From: Haliea sp.
GTDB taxonomy: Bacteria; Pseudomonadota; Gammaproteobacteria; Pseudomonadales; Halieaceae
Assembly: GCA_016704305.1 (NCBI GenBank)
Contig: JADJAL010000036.1
Span: forward strand, 1-64,000
Length of the DNA: 64,000 bases
Direction: 5' to 3'
The translations under genes were made by a program, and so were the position numbers. Every line of letters starts with the position of its first letter. Position 1 is the stretch's first letter. The notes under the pieces were generated by a model that saw nothing but the letters and a program-made list of their open reading frames with translations, was not told the DNA's origin and did no database searches. Of this stretch, positions 25,586 through 34,457 are shown one piece after another.

Positions 25586-26470
25586 ATGAAAATGCGCTAC
25601 TCACTGCTGTTGCTGCTTCCGCTACTGTTCGCCTGCTCCGATAGCAATGACGGCGTGTCCGATCCAGGGGCCGAGGCCAGCGCATTGGCTGCACAACTAT
25701 CGGCGCCGCACACGCCCGCCAACGAGGATTTCTTATTGTCACTGCTGCGCAATGAGTTGGGCAGCGATCCATTCTATCTGATCGAGTACCGCGAGCTCAG
25801 GGACGACCAGGCCGACACGCGGGCACTGCTGGCGTCGTACGAGCAGGTTCTCACGGAGCAGTTGCAGCAGGTTGGAGGCTATACCGCGTTCGACAATGTC
25901 GTCCTGCAACAGGTTACCAACCCGGAGGCGCAAGTGTGGCACCAGGTGCGCGGCATTTACTTTCCCAGCCCGCAGGCGCTGCTCGATGTCTTGCAGGCGC
26001 CCGCTTACCAGCAGGCAGTGAAGGATGAACACGCCGCCACGCTGCACCTGCATGCATTCTGGCTGACGCCGGTATTCGTTCAACAGCCGGTCGGCCTGCA
26101 GCCCGACGAAGACGAGTTTTATATGGCGAACCTCAACCAGCATCGCGAGCAGGCACTGTATCCGGACGGCACCAGCCACGGTTTGACAGGCGCCGAAGCC
26201 GACGCGCTATACACAGAGACGATGCTGGCTGAAGTACTGCCGGTCATCGGCGCGTACCCCGTGTTGGCGGGTAACTATAGTCACCTGGTTCTGGGTTCAG
26301 ATGCCGCCTGGGACTCCTTTGCGCTGGTTCGTTACCCCGGTCTTCCCGAATTCCTGGGCATGGTTGCCAGCCCCAGGTTCCAGGAACTTGTGGTCAACAA
26401 GGGAGCCGGGCTGGCGCGTGGCTCGTCCATGCGGACCGCCGCTGTAAATCCGCTTTCACTGGAGCAATAA
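25586..26470 (+). CDS. Lipoprotein with two DUF1330-like ferredoxin-fold repeats
   Basis: This is a 294-residue predicted lipoprotein: signal LLLLLPLLFAC with acylated Cys17, followed by a Ser/Asp-rich linker. Two halves look alike: a VLQQVTNPEAQVWHQVRGIYFPSPQALLDVL unit (split here as strand, Trp-rich turn and helix) at about 95-150, and a matching unit GAYPVLAG to FLGMVASPRFQ at about 220-275. Each has the strand-helix pattern of the DUF1330/dimeric alpha-beta barrel family, with the typical LARYPSxxAF-like text. DUF1330 proteins are of unknown function. No clear ribosome site precedes the ATG; the in-frame ATG six bases on is an alternative start. Confidence 0.68.
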   Translation: MKMRYSLLLLLPLLFACSDSNDGVSDPGAEASALAAQLSAPHTPANEDFLLSLLRNELGSDPFYLIEYRELRDDQADTRALLASYEQVLTEQLQQVGGYTAFDNVVLQQVTNPEAQVWHQVRGIYFPSPQALLDVLQAPAYQQAVKDEHAATLHLHAFWLTPVFVQQPVGLQPDEDEFYMANLNQHREQALYPDGTSHGLTGAEADALYTETMLAEVLPVIGAYPVLAGNYSHLVLGSDAAWDSFALVRYPGLPEFLGMVASPRFQELVVNKGAGLARGSSMRTAAVNPLSLEQ

Positions 26471-26683
26471 GCGGACTGTTCAGCCGGCGGGAATGACGGA
26501 GCACGGGGTCGAGCTGCCATACCCAGCCTTGAAGGTGGTTTCTCGACTTGAAGAGAAGGGGCTCGCGCAAAGGCAGTTCGTAGGTGGAAGTTCTCGGGAT
26601 CAGATCCTCGTGCAACACCATCAGCTGAAAGACATTCCCACCAATTGACCGATCAGGTCATTCATTTCAGGAAAGGAGCCACC

Positions 26684-27079
26684 GTGAACGAGAACACCCG
26701 CGCTGTCATCCAGGCCACTTTCGAAGCCTCCAACAAGGGCGAGATCCACTTCGGCGAGGTTATCGCTCAACTGATGGGCGCTCAAGTTGAGACGTACCAC
26801 GTCGACTACCGGTCCGGTCGCGCCACCTACTACCTGCCCGACGGCGCCACCCTCGACATTGGCTTCGAGCGCCCGCAGGATGGCATTGCAGACGCTTTCG
26901 ACGGCGATGCCGTGCGCGCGGCCATCCTGGGCGCACAGGAGGGCCGCGTCATGTACCCCGAGTTCAAGCGGCTCTCGCAGCGCGCGGGCTGCGTCGGGTA
27001 CACGGTCTGGATCGCGGGGCGACATGTCGTCTACTTCGGCCGCCGGGGCGAAACACATATCGAGCGCTTTCCGAACTGA
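26684..27079 (+). CDS. DUF1398 family protein (YbcV-like)
   Basis: This 131-residue soluble protein matches the DUF1398 family: early ENTRAVIQATFEASNKGEIHF, the central VETYHVDYRSGRATYYLPDG, and a C-terminal mixed region with AGCVGYTVWIAGRHVVYFGRRG. Members occur in enterobacteria (YbcV) and other proteobacteria; no function is established. A GTG at 26684 with AGGAG five to six bases upstream is chosen over the frame start at 26645, which would include the ribosome site. It stands alone between the lipoprotein and the propeller gene. Confidence 0.82.
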   Translation: MNENTRAVIQATFEASNKGEIHFGEVIAQLMGAQVETYHVDYRSGRATYYLPDGATLDIGFERPQDGIADAFDGDAVRAAILGAQEGRVMYPEFKRLSQRAGCVGYTVWIAGRHVVYFGRRGETHIERFPN

Positions 27080-27253
27080 TTCCTGATGCTTCCATGGCAT
27101 CGGAGGTTGAGCTGTTGCAGGCTCCGTAGATGGCTACTACGCTAGGCTGTAATGGAAGTCATTGTTTACCTGTTGTGCCACCTGCACACCTCCGTAGCAG
27201 CGTTGCCTCGACCCGTGAAACGACCGACCAATGACGAGCGGAGGGACCCCGCG

Positions 27254-28336
27254 ATGCGCTGCCTGAAACTACCCTCGATGAGCCTGGTGCTTGGCCTTTT
27301 GGTCTTGAGCGCTACAGTACACGCTGCGCCATTCGCCTACATCACCAATGCGGGTGACAATACGGTCTCCGTCATCGACACGGCGACCAACACGGTGGTA
27401 ACCACCATTGTGGTCGGGACCGGTCCCTTTGGCGTCACGGTGCACCCGAACGGCCGCACCGTGTACACGTCGAACCTGTATGACAACACTGTCTCCGTCA
27501 TCGACACCACCAGCAACTCCGTGCTCGCCACTGTGGCGGTGGGGAATTGGCCCTTCGGCCTCGCTGTGCTCCCGGACGGCAGCGCACTGTATGTAGCGAA
27601 CTTCCTCGACTCCAGCGTATCGGTTATCGATCTGGCCACCAACACCGTGGTCGATACCATAGCGGGCGGAACTAACGCCCGCGGCGTCGCTGTGCACCCG
27701 AATGGCAGCGCTGTGTATGTGACCAACACTAACGGCGACTCTCTCTCCGTCATCGACCCGACTACGAACCTGGTGGTTGCCACAGTGCCGGTCGGGAGTC
27801 TCCCACGGGGAGTCACCGTGCACCCGGACGGCAGCAAGGTGTACGTGACGAACAACGCCGGCCACACTGTCTCCGTCATAGCCACCGCAAGCAACACTGT
27901 CGTGGCCACTATCGCGGTGGGGAATGGCCCTATCGGTGTCGCCGTCCATCCGGATGGCGGCGACGTGTACGTGGGAAATAGGGACAGTGCCACCGTCTCC
28001 ATCATCGACTCGACCACCAACACCGTTGTGGCCACCACAGCAGTCGTGACTAACCCTCGCGGCGTCATGGTGCACCCGGACGGAAAGGCCGTCTATGTAG
28101 CGAACGCCGTTAGCAACAGCGTCTCTATCATAGACACAACGACCAGAACCGTGGTGAAAACGGTAGCCGTGGGAAGTACACCTTTCGCCTTTGGCCAATT
28201 CATCGGGCCTATCGACAGCGATAGTGACGGTGTTCCGGATAAGCTGGATAACTGCCCGCTGATTCCCAACCCAGGCCAGGAAGTCGGTGCGAATGGCGGC
28301 AGCAGATCTGCCTGGTCACTACCGCCGGGTTGCTAG
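27254..28336 (+). CDS. Secreted seven-bladed YVTN beta-propeller protein
   Basis: This 360-residue exported protein has a signal peptide (residues 1-24, ATVHAAP cut) and seven consecutive 42-residue repeats. Each has the pattern YVTN-x5-VSVID-x3-NTVVATI-x-VG-x-GP-G-VAVHPDG, together forming a closed seven-blade propeller. The C-terminal segment has a thrombospondin type-3-like calcium motif (DSDSDGVPDKLDNCPLIPNPGQ) and then ends abruptly in 20 low-complexity residues, where related proteins usually continue. Late frame loss is possible but unproven. The ATG at 27254 has a GGAGG site. The role is likely surface binding or scaffolding; ligands are unknown. Confidence 0.88.
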   Translation: MRCLKLPSMSLVLGLLVLSATVHAAPFAYITNAGDNTVSVIDTATNTVVTTIVVGTGPFGVTVHPNGRTVYTSNLYDNTVSVIDTTSNSVLATVAVGNWPFGLAVLPDGSALYVANFLDSSVSVIDLATNTVVDTIAGGTNARGVAVHPNGSAVYVTNTNGDSLSVIDPTTNLVVATVPVGSLPRGVTVHPDGSKVYVTNNAGHTVSVIATASNTVVATIAVGNGPIGVAVHPDGGDVYVGNRDSATVSIIDSTTNTVVATTAVVTNPRGVMVHPDGKAVYVANAVSNSVSIIDTTTRTVVKTVAVGSTPFAFGQFIGPIDSDSDGVPDKLDNCPLIPNPGQEVGANGGSRSAWSLPPGC

Positions 28337-28364
28337 TGGGAGCTTGTAGCTCGCCAGTTCGCCG

Positions 28365-29318
28365 TCACGCTCGCGGATGGTCCAGCAGCCATTCAACGAA
28401 GGCGTCCAAACCGGCTGGAACCCAGGGACCCGGAATGTGCGGGCCGCCGTTCATCTTCCAGAACTCGACCTCGGCGCCTCCGAGGCATCCCGGCCATGTG
28501 GTAATGGAGGTTTCAGCGCCGTCGATATTCCCCAAGAGATCGAAATCGGGCTTGGCCGTCGGGCTGTTGGTATCGCAGCCGGCGAGCATTGCAAACCGGT
28601 CTGCTGCGGCCGGTGCGCTGAGATAGGCACCGTCCACACCGTCAAAGAGTACGGTGTCGTCGAGATCGCCGTGTATGGTCAGCACGCTGACTCGCTCTGT
28701 CGAAGGTCTGCATTGGTCCAGATCCACAAAGGTAGAGCCGGCCAGATTGACCATTGCCGTGACAAGGTGGGACGCCTCGCAGGCCATGGTGAACGACATA
28801 AACCCGCCGCTGGAGTGGCCTATGAGGCCGATGCGGCTGGTATCAATGCTGTAGGTGGCAGCCGCCTCCTCGATCAGGCCGCTCAGGTAACTGACATCGC
28901 TGATGTCCGCCGCCTCTTCCTGCGGCGTGTCGCAGCAGGTTGGCGTGAATCGCCACTGCTTGCGGCCCCCGAGCGACAGGCCATCGGGGTAGACCAGCAC
29001 ATACTGGAGTCTGTCGACCCTGTCGATCAGGCCCAGGTAGAGCGACTGTATCCAGCCATCGACGCCGCGGCCGTGGAGCACCATCACCAGCGGATACCGT
29101 GTATTGATATCGTAGTTGGAAGGTATCTGTACCATTGAGGGTCGCTCGCCGCCGATGGTCAAGGTCGGGTTGGATGCACAGCTGCCGTCGTCGGCGCATC
29201 CCGTTAACCGGAAACCGGTATCGACAAGGTCGTTGCTGTTGTTGCTACTGTCGCTGCAAGCGGTGAGCGCGAGAGCAGTGACAACGGCAAGCAGTAGGGT
29301 GCGGAGTTGAATTATCAC
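28365..29318 (-). CDS. PHB depolymerase/feruloyl esterase-like lipoprotein
   Basis: This is a 317-residue exported alpha/beta hydrolase. The GTG start at 29318 has GGAG eight bases upstream and opens a lipoprotein signal (LLLAVVTALALTAC, Cys21); the longer frame to 29618 has no such features and was rejected. The family features are MVLHGRGVDG (oxyanion region), the VYPDGLS strand, nucleophile elbow GHSSGG (167-172, Ser169), and HGDLDDTVLFDG with the acid residue; the C-terminal GGPHIPGPW may supply His. Cys pairs in the mature part suggest disulfides. It belongs to the LpqC/PHB depolymerase esterase family; the natural ester substrate is unknown. Confidence 0.85.
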   Translation of the reverse strand: MIIQLRTLLLAVVTALALTACSDSSNNSNDLVDTGFRLTGCADDGSCASNPTLTIGGERPSMVQIPSNYDINTRYPLVMVLHGRGVDGWIQSLYLGLIDRVDRLQYVLVYPDGLSLGGRKQWRFTPTCCDTPQEEAADISDVSYLSGLIEEAAATYSIDTSRIGLIGHSSGGFMSFTMACEASHLVTAMVNLAGSTFVDLDQCRPSTERVSVLTIHGDLDDTVLFDGVDGAYLSAPAAADRFAMLAGCDTNSPTAKPDFDLLGNIDGAETSITTWPGCLGGAEVEFWKMNGGPHIPGPWVPAGLDAFVEWLLDHPRA

Positions 29319-29677
29319 AATGTTATGCTCCGGGTCAGGCCAGGTTGAAGCACCATATTGCCCTGCACGGGTGCGACATCGCAACACGAAACTGCATCGG
29401 TAGGTTGACAGCGAGAAGTTGGTAGAAGCGGCGTATGGATACTTGCAGGCGCCACCGATGCTTTCCAGGAAGCCATTGCTGATGCCTTGAATCAGCGCCC
29501 TTTTCTTTCGTTTACTCACAGAGCCGTGCGCGCACGTCATGGATGTTTTGCCGAAGACAAAAATGCTCTGCTCGTGGCGCTCTGGTGCGCGCTTGATCTG
29601 CGAGTGCCTCTTGGGCACTATGATCGGAACGTATAATAGTCACCCACAGAGGCCGTCAGGTCCATTCGGGAGCGTTT
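29319..29677. other. Intergenic region, promoter of holin-like gene
   Basis: No gene is supported in this gap between two divergently transcribed genes. A perfect TATAAT -10 hexamer lies at 29632-29637, with a weak TTGGGC (29611-29616) upstream at a short 15-base spacer. Transcription would begin near 29644, about 34 bases before the next start codon. The remainder shows no repeats or recognisable RNA. Confidence 0.5.
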
Positions 29678-30043
29678 ATGAATACTATCATTGGCATCCT
29701 CGTTACAGCAGCCGCGCTATGGGTTACGACCGAATTGGTACCAGGCATCCGCATCGAATCTTCAATCGGTGCCTTCCTGATCGTGGCTGTAATATTTGGA
29801 CTGGTAAACGCATTCATTCGACCGGTCATAAAGGTGCTGTCGCTGCCTGTCACGATCCTGACGCTCGGACTCTTCACCTTTGTGATAAACGCCCTGATGC
29901 TGATGCTGACAGCCGGGCTCGTAGGCAACGTCATGTCGATCGCTGGTAGCGGCATGTCGGCGTTTTTTACGGCCCTTATCGGCAGCATTATCATTAGCAT
30001 TGCCAGCACGGTGATCGGCTGGATCATGCCTGGCAAGGATTAG
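29678..30043 (+). CDS. Phage holin family / YvlD-like membrane protein
   Basis: This is a 121-residue protein with four transmembrane helices, matching the phage holin family 4 / YvlD group of housekeeping membrane proteins. The conserved text is GIRIESSIGAFLIVAVIFGLVNAFIRPVIKVLSLPVTILTLG (given here as a helix, NAFIRPV turn and LPVTILTLG). A GGGAG site precedes the ATG by five bases. No lysis genes surround it, so a prophage origin is not supported. In other bacteria members are linked to envelope stress; the function here is unknown. Confidence 0.85.
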   Translation: MNTIIGILVTAAALWVTTELVPGIRIESSIGAFLIVAVIFGLVNAFIRPVIKVLSLPVTILTLGLFTFVINALMLMLTAGLVGNVMSIAGSGMSAFFTALIGSIIISIASTVIGWIMPGKD

Positions 30044-30047
30044 GCCC

Positions 30048-30120
30048 CGCTTTCCCCGGGGGGGGGTCCCGGGGCCCGCCCCCCGGGGGCTGTCGGATGG
30101 GGCCCCCGCCCCGGGGGTGC
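30048..30120. repeat. G/C homopolymer tract
   Basis: This stretch is almost pure G and C in long runs (up to nine consecutive G) forming overlapping CCCCGGGG-type palindromes. Nothing else in the window looks like it. It could fold into very stable hairpins at the end of the holin-like gene, but it may equally be a sequencing or assembly join. Confidence 0.8.
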
Positions 30121-30129
30121 TTCGTCGTG

Positions 30130-30187
30130 ATCACGATGTGCCGCGCTTTCGCGAGGCGTTACCATAAAGTCGCGCCGTCCCGCAATG
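30130..30187. repeat. Short partial copy of the cysA 3' region
   Basis: Bases 30130-30156 are identical over 27 bases to 23917-23943 inside cysA. The next ~30 bases are about 73% identical to 24061-24090 (cysA stop region and just beyond). The two source blocks both end in GCGAGG, so the copy looks like a duplicated cysA end with a deletion between those short repeats. No coding role is visible. Confidence 0.6.
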
Positions 30188-30256
30188 CATGCACGTTGCC
30201 GCGCTCTCCATTAGTATGGGTGCCCAAAACAACCACACGTTTCACGAGACAACGCC

Positions 30257-31429
30257 ATGCCACTGGACTTCGACAGCGCCCGCCTGCCCAATCCCAACCT
30301 GCGTGAGGATCACCACGCGTGGCGTGCGCAGTTGCGCCGCTTTATCGACACCGAGATCATGCCCTACGCCGAGGACTGGGACGAGGCCTGTCATATTCCC
30401 ATCGAGCTGTGGCCCAAGGCGGCGGCCGTCGGCCTGTTGGGCATGGGTTACCCGGAGGAGTTTGGCGGCACGCGGGAGGGCATCGACGCCTGGCATCTGT
30501 GGGTCACCAATGAAGAACTGTCGCGGGTGGGCGTGGGCGGTGTCGCCGCCAGCCTGATGGTGCACGGCATCGGCCTGCCGCCGGTGATCAACTGGGGTTC
30601 GCAGGCGATGAAAGAAATGGTCGCGCCACCGGTGCTGGCTGGGTTGAAGCACATCGCGCTGGGGATTACCGAACCCGGCGGTGGCTCCGACGTGGCGCAG
30701 GTGGCGACGACCGCGGTGCGCGATGGCGATCACTACATCGTCAACGGGTCCAAAACCTATATCACCGGCGGCATGCGTGCCAACTGGGTATCCACCGCAG
30801 TGCGCACCGGTGGGGAGGGGGGCAGGGGCATCTCCATGTTGCTGATCCCGACCGACGCCGAGGGCTTCAGCCGCACCCAACTGGATAAAAAGCAGGGCTG
30901 GTGGGCCTCCGATACCGCCACGCTGTACTTCGACAATGTGCGCGTACCGGTGAGCAACCTGATCGGCGAGGAAAACAAAGGCTTTCTGGTCATCATGACC
31001 AACTTCAACGGCGAACGCATGGCGATGGCCGCATCCATGGAAGCGCAGGGGCGTGTGTGCCTCGAAGAGGCGGTGGCGTGGGCGCGCGAGCGCGTGACGT
31101 TCGGCAAGCGCCTCGCCGACCACCAGGTCATACGCCACAAGATCGCGCAGATGAAACAGAAACTGAATGCCACCCAGGCCTATATCCGTATATGCTTTGA
31201 GGCCATCGAGGCGGGCAACGCCAATCCGGGTGACATCGCGCTGCTGAAGGTGCAGGCCAGTGAAACGCTGGAATTCTGCGCGCGCGAGGCAATGCAGATA
31301 CTGGGCGGCATCGGCTATATGCGCGGCAGCCGCGTGGAGCGGATCTACCGCGAGGTGCGGGTCAACGCGATCGGCGGCGGCTCGGAAGAAATCATGCGCG
31401 ACCTGGCCGCGCGTCAGTACGGACTATAA
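30257..31429 (+). CDS. Acyl-CoA dehydrogenase
   Basis: This is a 390-residue FAD enzyme that introduces the alpha-beta double bond in acyl-CoA thioesters. The full three-domain fold is present: an N-terminal helical domain (HIPIELWPKAAAVGLLGMGYPEEFGG), a beta domain with GITEPGGGSDVAQVATTAVRDGDHYIVNG, and a C-terminal helical domain with ERVTFGKRLADHQVIRHKIAQMK and QILGGIGYMRGSRVERIYRE. The terminal GGGSEEIMRDLAARQYGL resembles short/medium-chain and citronellyl/isovaleryl-type relatives. It heads a run of catabolic genes. The ribosome site is weak. Chain specificity cannot be read from sequence. Confidence 0.93.
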   Translation: MPLDFDSARLPNPNLREDHHAWRAQLRRFIDTEIMPYAEDWDEACHIPIELWPKAAAVGLLGMGYPEEFGGTREGIDAWHLWVTNEELSRVGVGGVAASLMVHGIGLPPVINWGSQAMKEMVAPPVLAGLKHIALGITEPGGGSDVAQVATTAVRDGDHYIVNGSKTYITGGMRANWVSTAVRTGGEGGRGISMLLIPTDAEGFSRTQLDKKQGWWASDTATLYFDNVRVPVSNLIGEENKGFLVIMTNFNGERMAMAASMEAQGRVCLEEAVAWARERVTFGKRLADHQVIRHKIAQMKQKLNATQAYIRICFEAIEAGNANPGDIALLKVQASETLEFCAREAMQILGGIGYMRGSRVERIYREVRVNAIGGGSEEIMRDLAARQYGL

Positions 31430-31443
31430 GACGGGATCACGAC

Positions 31444-32082
31444 ATGGCGATGAAACTGTGGCATTGCAACAGCGCGCGCTCGCTGCGCCCGCTGTGGGCG
31501 CTGGAGGAGATGGGGCTGGAGTACGAGGTGGAAATCCTGCCGTTCCCGCCACGCCTGTTCCAGCGCGAGTACCTGCAGGTCAACACTCTTGGCACGGTGC
31601 CTTATTTCGTTGACGGCGATACCCACATGACGGAGTCGGTGGGCATCTGCCAGTACCTGGTGGACCGCTACCAGCGCTTCGATTTTGGCCTGGAACCCGC
31701 GCACCGGGAGTACGGCGCCTACCTGAACTGGCTGCACCATGCGGACGCGACCCTGACCTTCCCGCAGACGATATCGATGCGCTACTACTACCTGGAGCCG
31801 ACGCCGGAGAAGCAGGCGGTGGCCGATGACTACGCCAAGTGGTATATCGCAAGGCTGCGGTTGCTGGATGCGCACCTGGAGTCGCACGAGTTCCTGGTCG
31901 ACAACCGCTTCACGATCGCGGACATTGCGATCAGCTACGCGCTGTACCTCGGCCAGACGATAGGCTTGGACCAGCGCTACAAACCGCAAACGACAGCGTA
32001 CCTGCAACGCATGATGGAGCGACCGGCATTCAAACGCGCCAACGCACAGGGTGAACCCCTGCAACTCCCGGGGAGGGAATAA
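31444..32082 (+). CDS. Glutathione S-transferase family protein
   Basis: This 212-residue cytosolic protein has an N-terminal thioredoxin-like GSH-binding domain (MKLWHCNSARSLRPLWALEEMGLEY-type start, NTLGTVPYFVDGD with the cis-Pro, and MTESVGICQYLVDRY) and an all-helical C-terminal domain with NRFTIADIAISYAL, the conserved GST motif II/N-cap box. It starts 14 bases after the acyl-CoA dehydrogenase and ends 5 bases before the next one, so it is in the same operon. A role in conjugating or isomerising a catabolic intermediate is plausible, but the substrate is unknown. Confidence 0.9.
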   Translation: MAMKLWHCNSARSLRPLWALEEMGLEYEVEILPFPPRLFQREYLQVNTLGTVPYFVDGDTHMTESVGICQYLVDRYQRFDFGLEPAHREYGAYLNWLHHADATLTFPQTISMRYYYLEPTPEKQAVADDYAKWYIARLRLLDAHLESHEFLVDNRFTIADIAISYALYLGQTIGLDQRYKPQTTAYLQRMMERPAFKRANAQGEPLQLPGRE

Positions 32083-32087
32083 TCGGT

Positions 32088-33290
32088 ATGAGCACAAGCG
32101 AGAAGGAATTACAGGCGTTCCGGGCCGAAGTCGCGGCCTGGATGAAAGCGAATAATCCGGCCGACCCTGGCTTCCTGCTGCCGCAGACGTTCATGGAAGT
32201 GGGCGATGAGCAGCAGCTGGAGTTCTTGCGCGAGTGGCAGCACAAGGTGTGGGCCGCCGGTTACCTCGGCATGGCCTGGCCAAAGCAGTACGGCGGTGGT
32301 GGCGTGGACCCGATCTTCCAGAGCATTGCCGACCAGGAGATGCGCCGCGCCGGCGTGCCGATCTGTTTCAACGTGATCGGGCTCGGCTGGGCAGGGACGC
32401 TGATCAACGACATCGGCACCGAACAGGAAAAGGCCAAATACCTCAAGGGCATTCTCACGGCCGAGGATGTCTGGTGCCAGGGTTTTTCCGAGCCCGACCA
32501 CGGTTCCGACCTTGGCAATGTGCAGACGCGCGCCGTGCGCGACGGCGACCACTACGTGATCAACGGCCAGAAAATCTGGACCACCATGGGCAACTTCGCC
32601 AAATACATGATCCTGCTGGCGCGCACCAACCCCGACGCGCCGCGCAAGTACGACGGCCTGTCGTTTTTCCTGTCGCCGATGCAGGCGCCGGGGATCGAAA
32701 CCCGGCCGATACGCAAGATCACCGGCGAATTCGGTTTCACGGAAACGTTTTTTACCGACGCGCGCATACCGGCCGATTCCCTGATGGGCGAGGAAGGGCA
32801 GGGCTGGAAGATCGCGATGCAAACGCTGCAGTACGAGCGCGGCGCGGAAGCGGGCGCCGCCGGCGGGCAGGCGATGGTGCGCGTCACGGTGGATGACATG
32901 ATCGCGCAAGTCGCCGGCGTGCAGCGCGACGGAGCGCCCGTGCTGCAGGACCCGGTGGTGCGGGACCAGGTGGTGCAGGCCATCATGGAGGAGAAGGCGA
33001 TTGTGCTGGGCGACAGGCGCGCGCATATCGGTGCCCTGACATCCGATTATCCCGGCTCGCTGCCTCTGTCGAACAAGTTGCGCGCCACCGAGATGACACG
33101 GCGCATGCGCCAGCTGGCCATCAACCTGCAGGGCGCCGAGGGTGCGCTCTATGTGGGTGATCATGAGGCACGCCAGCGCGGTTTCTGGCAGCGCGCGTAT
33201 TTCAACAGTTTCTCCGCGACGATAGGCGGCGGCACCAGCCAGGTGCAGGCCAATATCGTGGCCGAGCATATTCTCGGCTTGCCGAAGTAG
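32088..33290 (+). CDS. Acyl-CoA dehydrogenase, large-subunit type
   Basis: This is a 400-residue acyl-CoA dehydrogenase with AWPKQYGGGGVDPIFQ, WCQGFSEPDHGSDLGNVQTRAVRDGDHYVINGQKIWT and C-terminal GGGTSQVQANIVAEHILGLPK. The residue position that carries the catalytic Glu in the MCAD-type YEGT motif is a Gly here, as in the FadE/IVD-like group, where the base lies elsewhere. It starts five bases after the GST gene with a GGGAGGG site and is followed nine bases later by a second, divergent dehydrogenase. That pairing is typical of heteromeric alpha2-beta2 acyl-CoA dehydrogenases acting on bulky acyl-CoAs such as sterol side chains. The pairing is inference. Confidence 0.9.
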   Translation: MSTSEKELQAFRAEVAAWMKANNPADPGFLLPQTFMEVGDEQQLEFLREWQHKVWAAGYLGMAWPKQYGGGGVDPIFQSIADQEMRRAGVPICFNVIGLGWAGTLINDIGTEQEKAKYLKGILTAEDVWCQGFSEPDHGSDLGNVQTRAVRDGDHYVINGQKIWTTMGNFAKYMILLARTNPDAPRKYDGLSFFLSPMQAPGIETRPIRKITGEFGFTETFFTDARIPADSLMGEEGQGWKIAMQTLQYERGAEAGAAGGQAMVRVTVDDMIAQVAGVQRDGAPVLQDPVVRDQVVQAIMEEKAIVLGDRRAHIGALTSDYPGSLPLSNKLRATEMTRRMRQLAINLQGAEGALYVGDHEARQRGFWQRAYFNSFSATIGGGTSQVQANIVAEHILGLPK

Positions 33291-33299
33291 GGAGTGATT

Positions 33300-34427
33300 A
33301 TGTCAGTCATTGGAAATACCGCGCTCAGCTTCAGCGACGAGCAGGCGATGCTGCTCGATGTGGCCAGGCAGTTCTGCCGTGATCGCTCGCCGATCGCCAA
33401 AGTGCGCGCACAACTGGAAACCGCGACCGGTTACGACCAGGCGCTGTGGGACGAGATGGTAGCGCTCGGCTGGGCGGGCATCGCGCTGCCGGAATCCTGC
33501 GGCGGTTCCGGGATGGGCGTCGCGACGCTGGTGCCGGTGGTGGAAGCCATGGGCCGGGCGATGCTCGGCACGCCGTTGATCAGCAGCGCGCTGGCCGCGC
33601 AGTTGCTGCTGCGCGCCGGGAATAGTGAGCAGGCCGAACGCTTGCTGCCGGCGCTCGCCGCCGGTGCGCCGGCGACGCTGGCCCTGCTGGAGAACGGCGA
33701 CTGGGGCAGCGAGACGGTCGCGCTGGAACTGGATCAGGATGGCGTGCTGCACGGCACGAAGAAATACGTGCCGGACGCGACGGTCGCTACGTTATTTGTC
33801 GTCTGTGTGAAGCATCGTGGTGAAACCGCGCTGGCGGTGGTGCACGCGGAGCAACTGGGTGCGGGTGCACTGCAGCCCAACACATTGATCGACCAGACCA
33901 AGCGTTCCGCCAATGTGGATTTCAGCGGCGTGCGCGTGGATGCGAGCAACATTATCACCGGCGCGCAGGTCACTGTGGCGTTGCGCGATGTTCGCCTGTT
34001 GGGCGCGCTGCTGGTGGCTGCGGAGGCAACCGGTAGCGCTGCGGCGTGCCTCGCTACCATTGTCGACTACCTGAAAACACGCAAGCAGTTTGGCAAGCTG
34101 ATCGGTTCCTACCAGGCGCTGAAGCACCCCACCGTCGATATTCTCACGGCGACAGACTCGGCGCGCTCATTCATTTACCACGCGGCGACGCTGGTCGGCG
34201 ACACGGCGCTGGACCGCGATGCGGAGATCGCCTGCCGCATGGCCAAGGCGCACGCCTGCCAGGCGCTGCTGTACGCGGGCGACCGCGCGGTGCAGTTCCA
34301 CGGCGGCATGGGTTTTACCTACGAGTGCGACGCGCAGTTGTACATTCGCCGCGCGCAGTGGAGCCAGCAGCAATTCGGCGACGCGCAGCACCATCGCAAG
34401 CGGCTGGCGACGTTGTTGCTGGGTTGA
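33300..34427 (+). CDS. Acyl-CoA dehydrogenase, partner-subunit type
   Basis: This is a 375-residue acyl-CoA dehydrogenase-like protein, more divergent than its neighbour: the FAD/beta domain region is short (ALLENGDWGSETVAL, then HGTKKYVPDA), and the C-terminal part reads YLKTRKQFGKLIGSYQALKHPTVD, then FHGGMGFTYECDAQLYIRRAQW. Such sequences are commonly the second subunit of heteromeric dehydrogenases in steroid or branched-chain catabolism. The ATG at 33300 follows GGGAG by five bases and lies nine bases past the preceding stop. Whether it is active alone is unclear. Confidence 0.88.
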   Translation: MSVIGNTALSFSDEQAMLLDVARQFCRDRSPIAKVRAQLETATGYDQALWDEMVALGWAGIALPESCGGSGMGVATLVPVVEAMGRAMLGTPLISSALAAQLLLRAGNSEQAERLLPALAAGAPATLALLENGDWGSETVALELDQDGVLHGTKKYVPDATVATLFVVCVKHRGETALAVVHAEQLGAGALQPNTLIDQTKRSANVDFSGVRVDASNIITGAQVTVALRDVRLLGALLVAAEATGSAAACLATIVDYLKTRKQFGKLIGSYQALKHPTVDILTATDSARSFIYHAATLVGDTALDRDAEIACRMAKAHACQALLYAGDRAVQFHGGMGFTYECDAQLYIRRAQWSQQQFGDAQHHRKRLATLLLG

Positions 34428-34457
34428 AGTTGCTCGGCTGACGGGAACGCACAGCGC

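Noticed and set aside
27254..28198. Regularly spaced repeats that could suggest a CRISPR array
   Set aside because: The 126-base periodicity is coding (seven propeller blades in one frame), with imperfect repeats and no spacers.
29539..29949. 136-codon plus-strand frame overlapping the holin-like gene
   Set aside because: It overlaps the holin-like gene in another frame and has low-complexity His/Arg text; the holin-like gene has a ribosome site and a known family.
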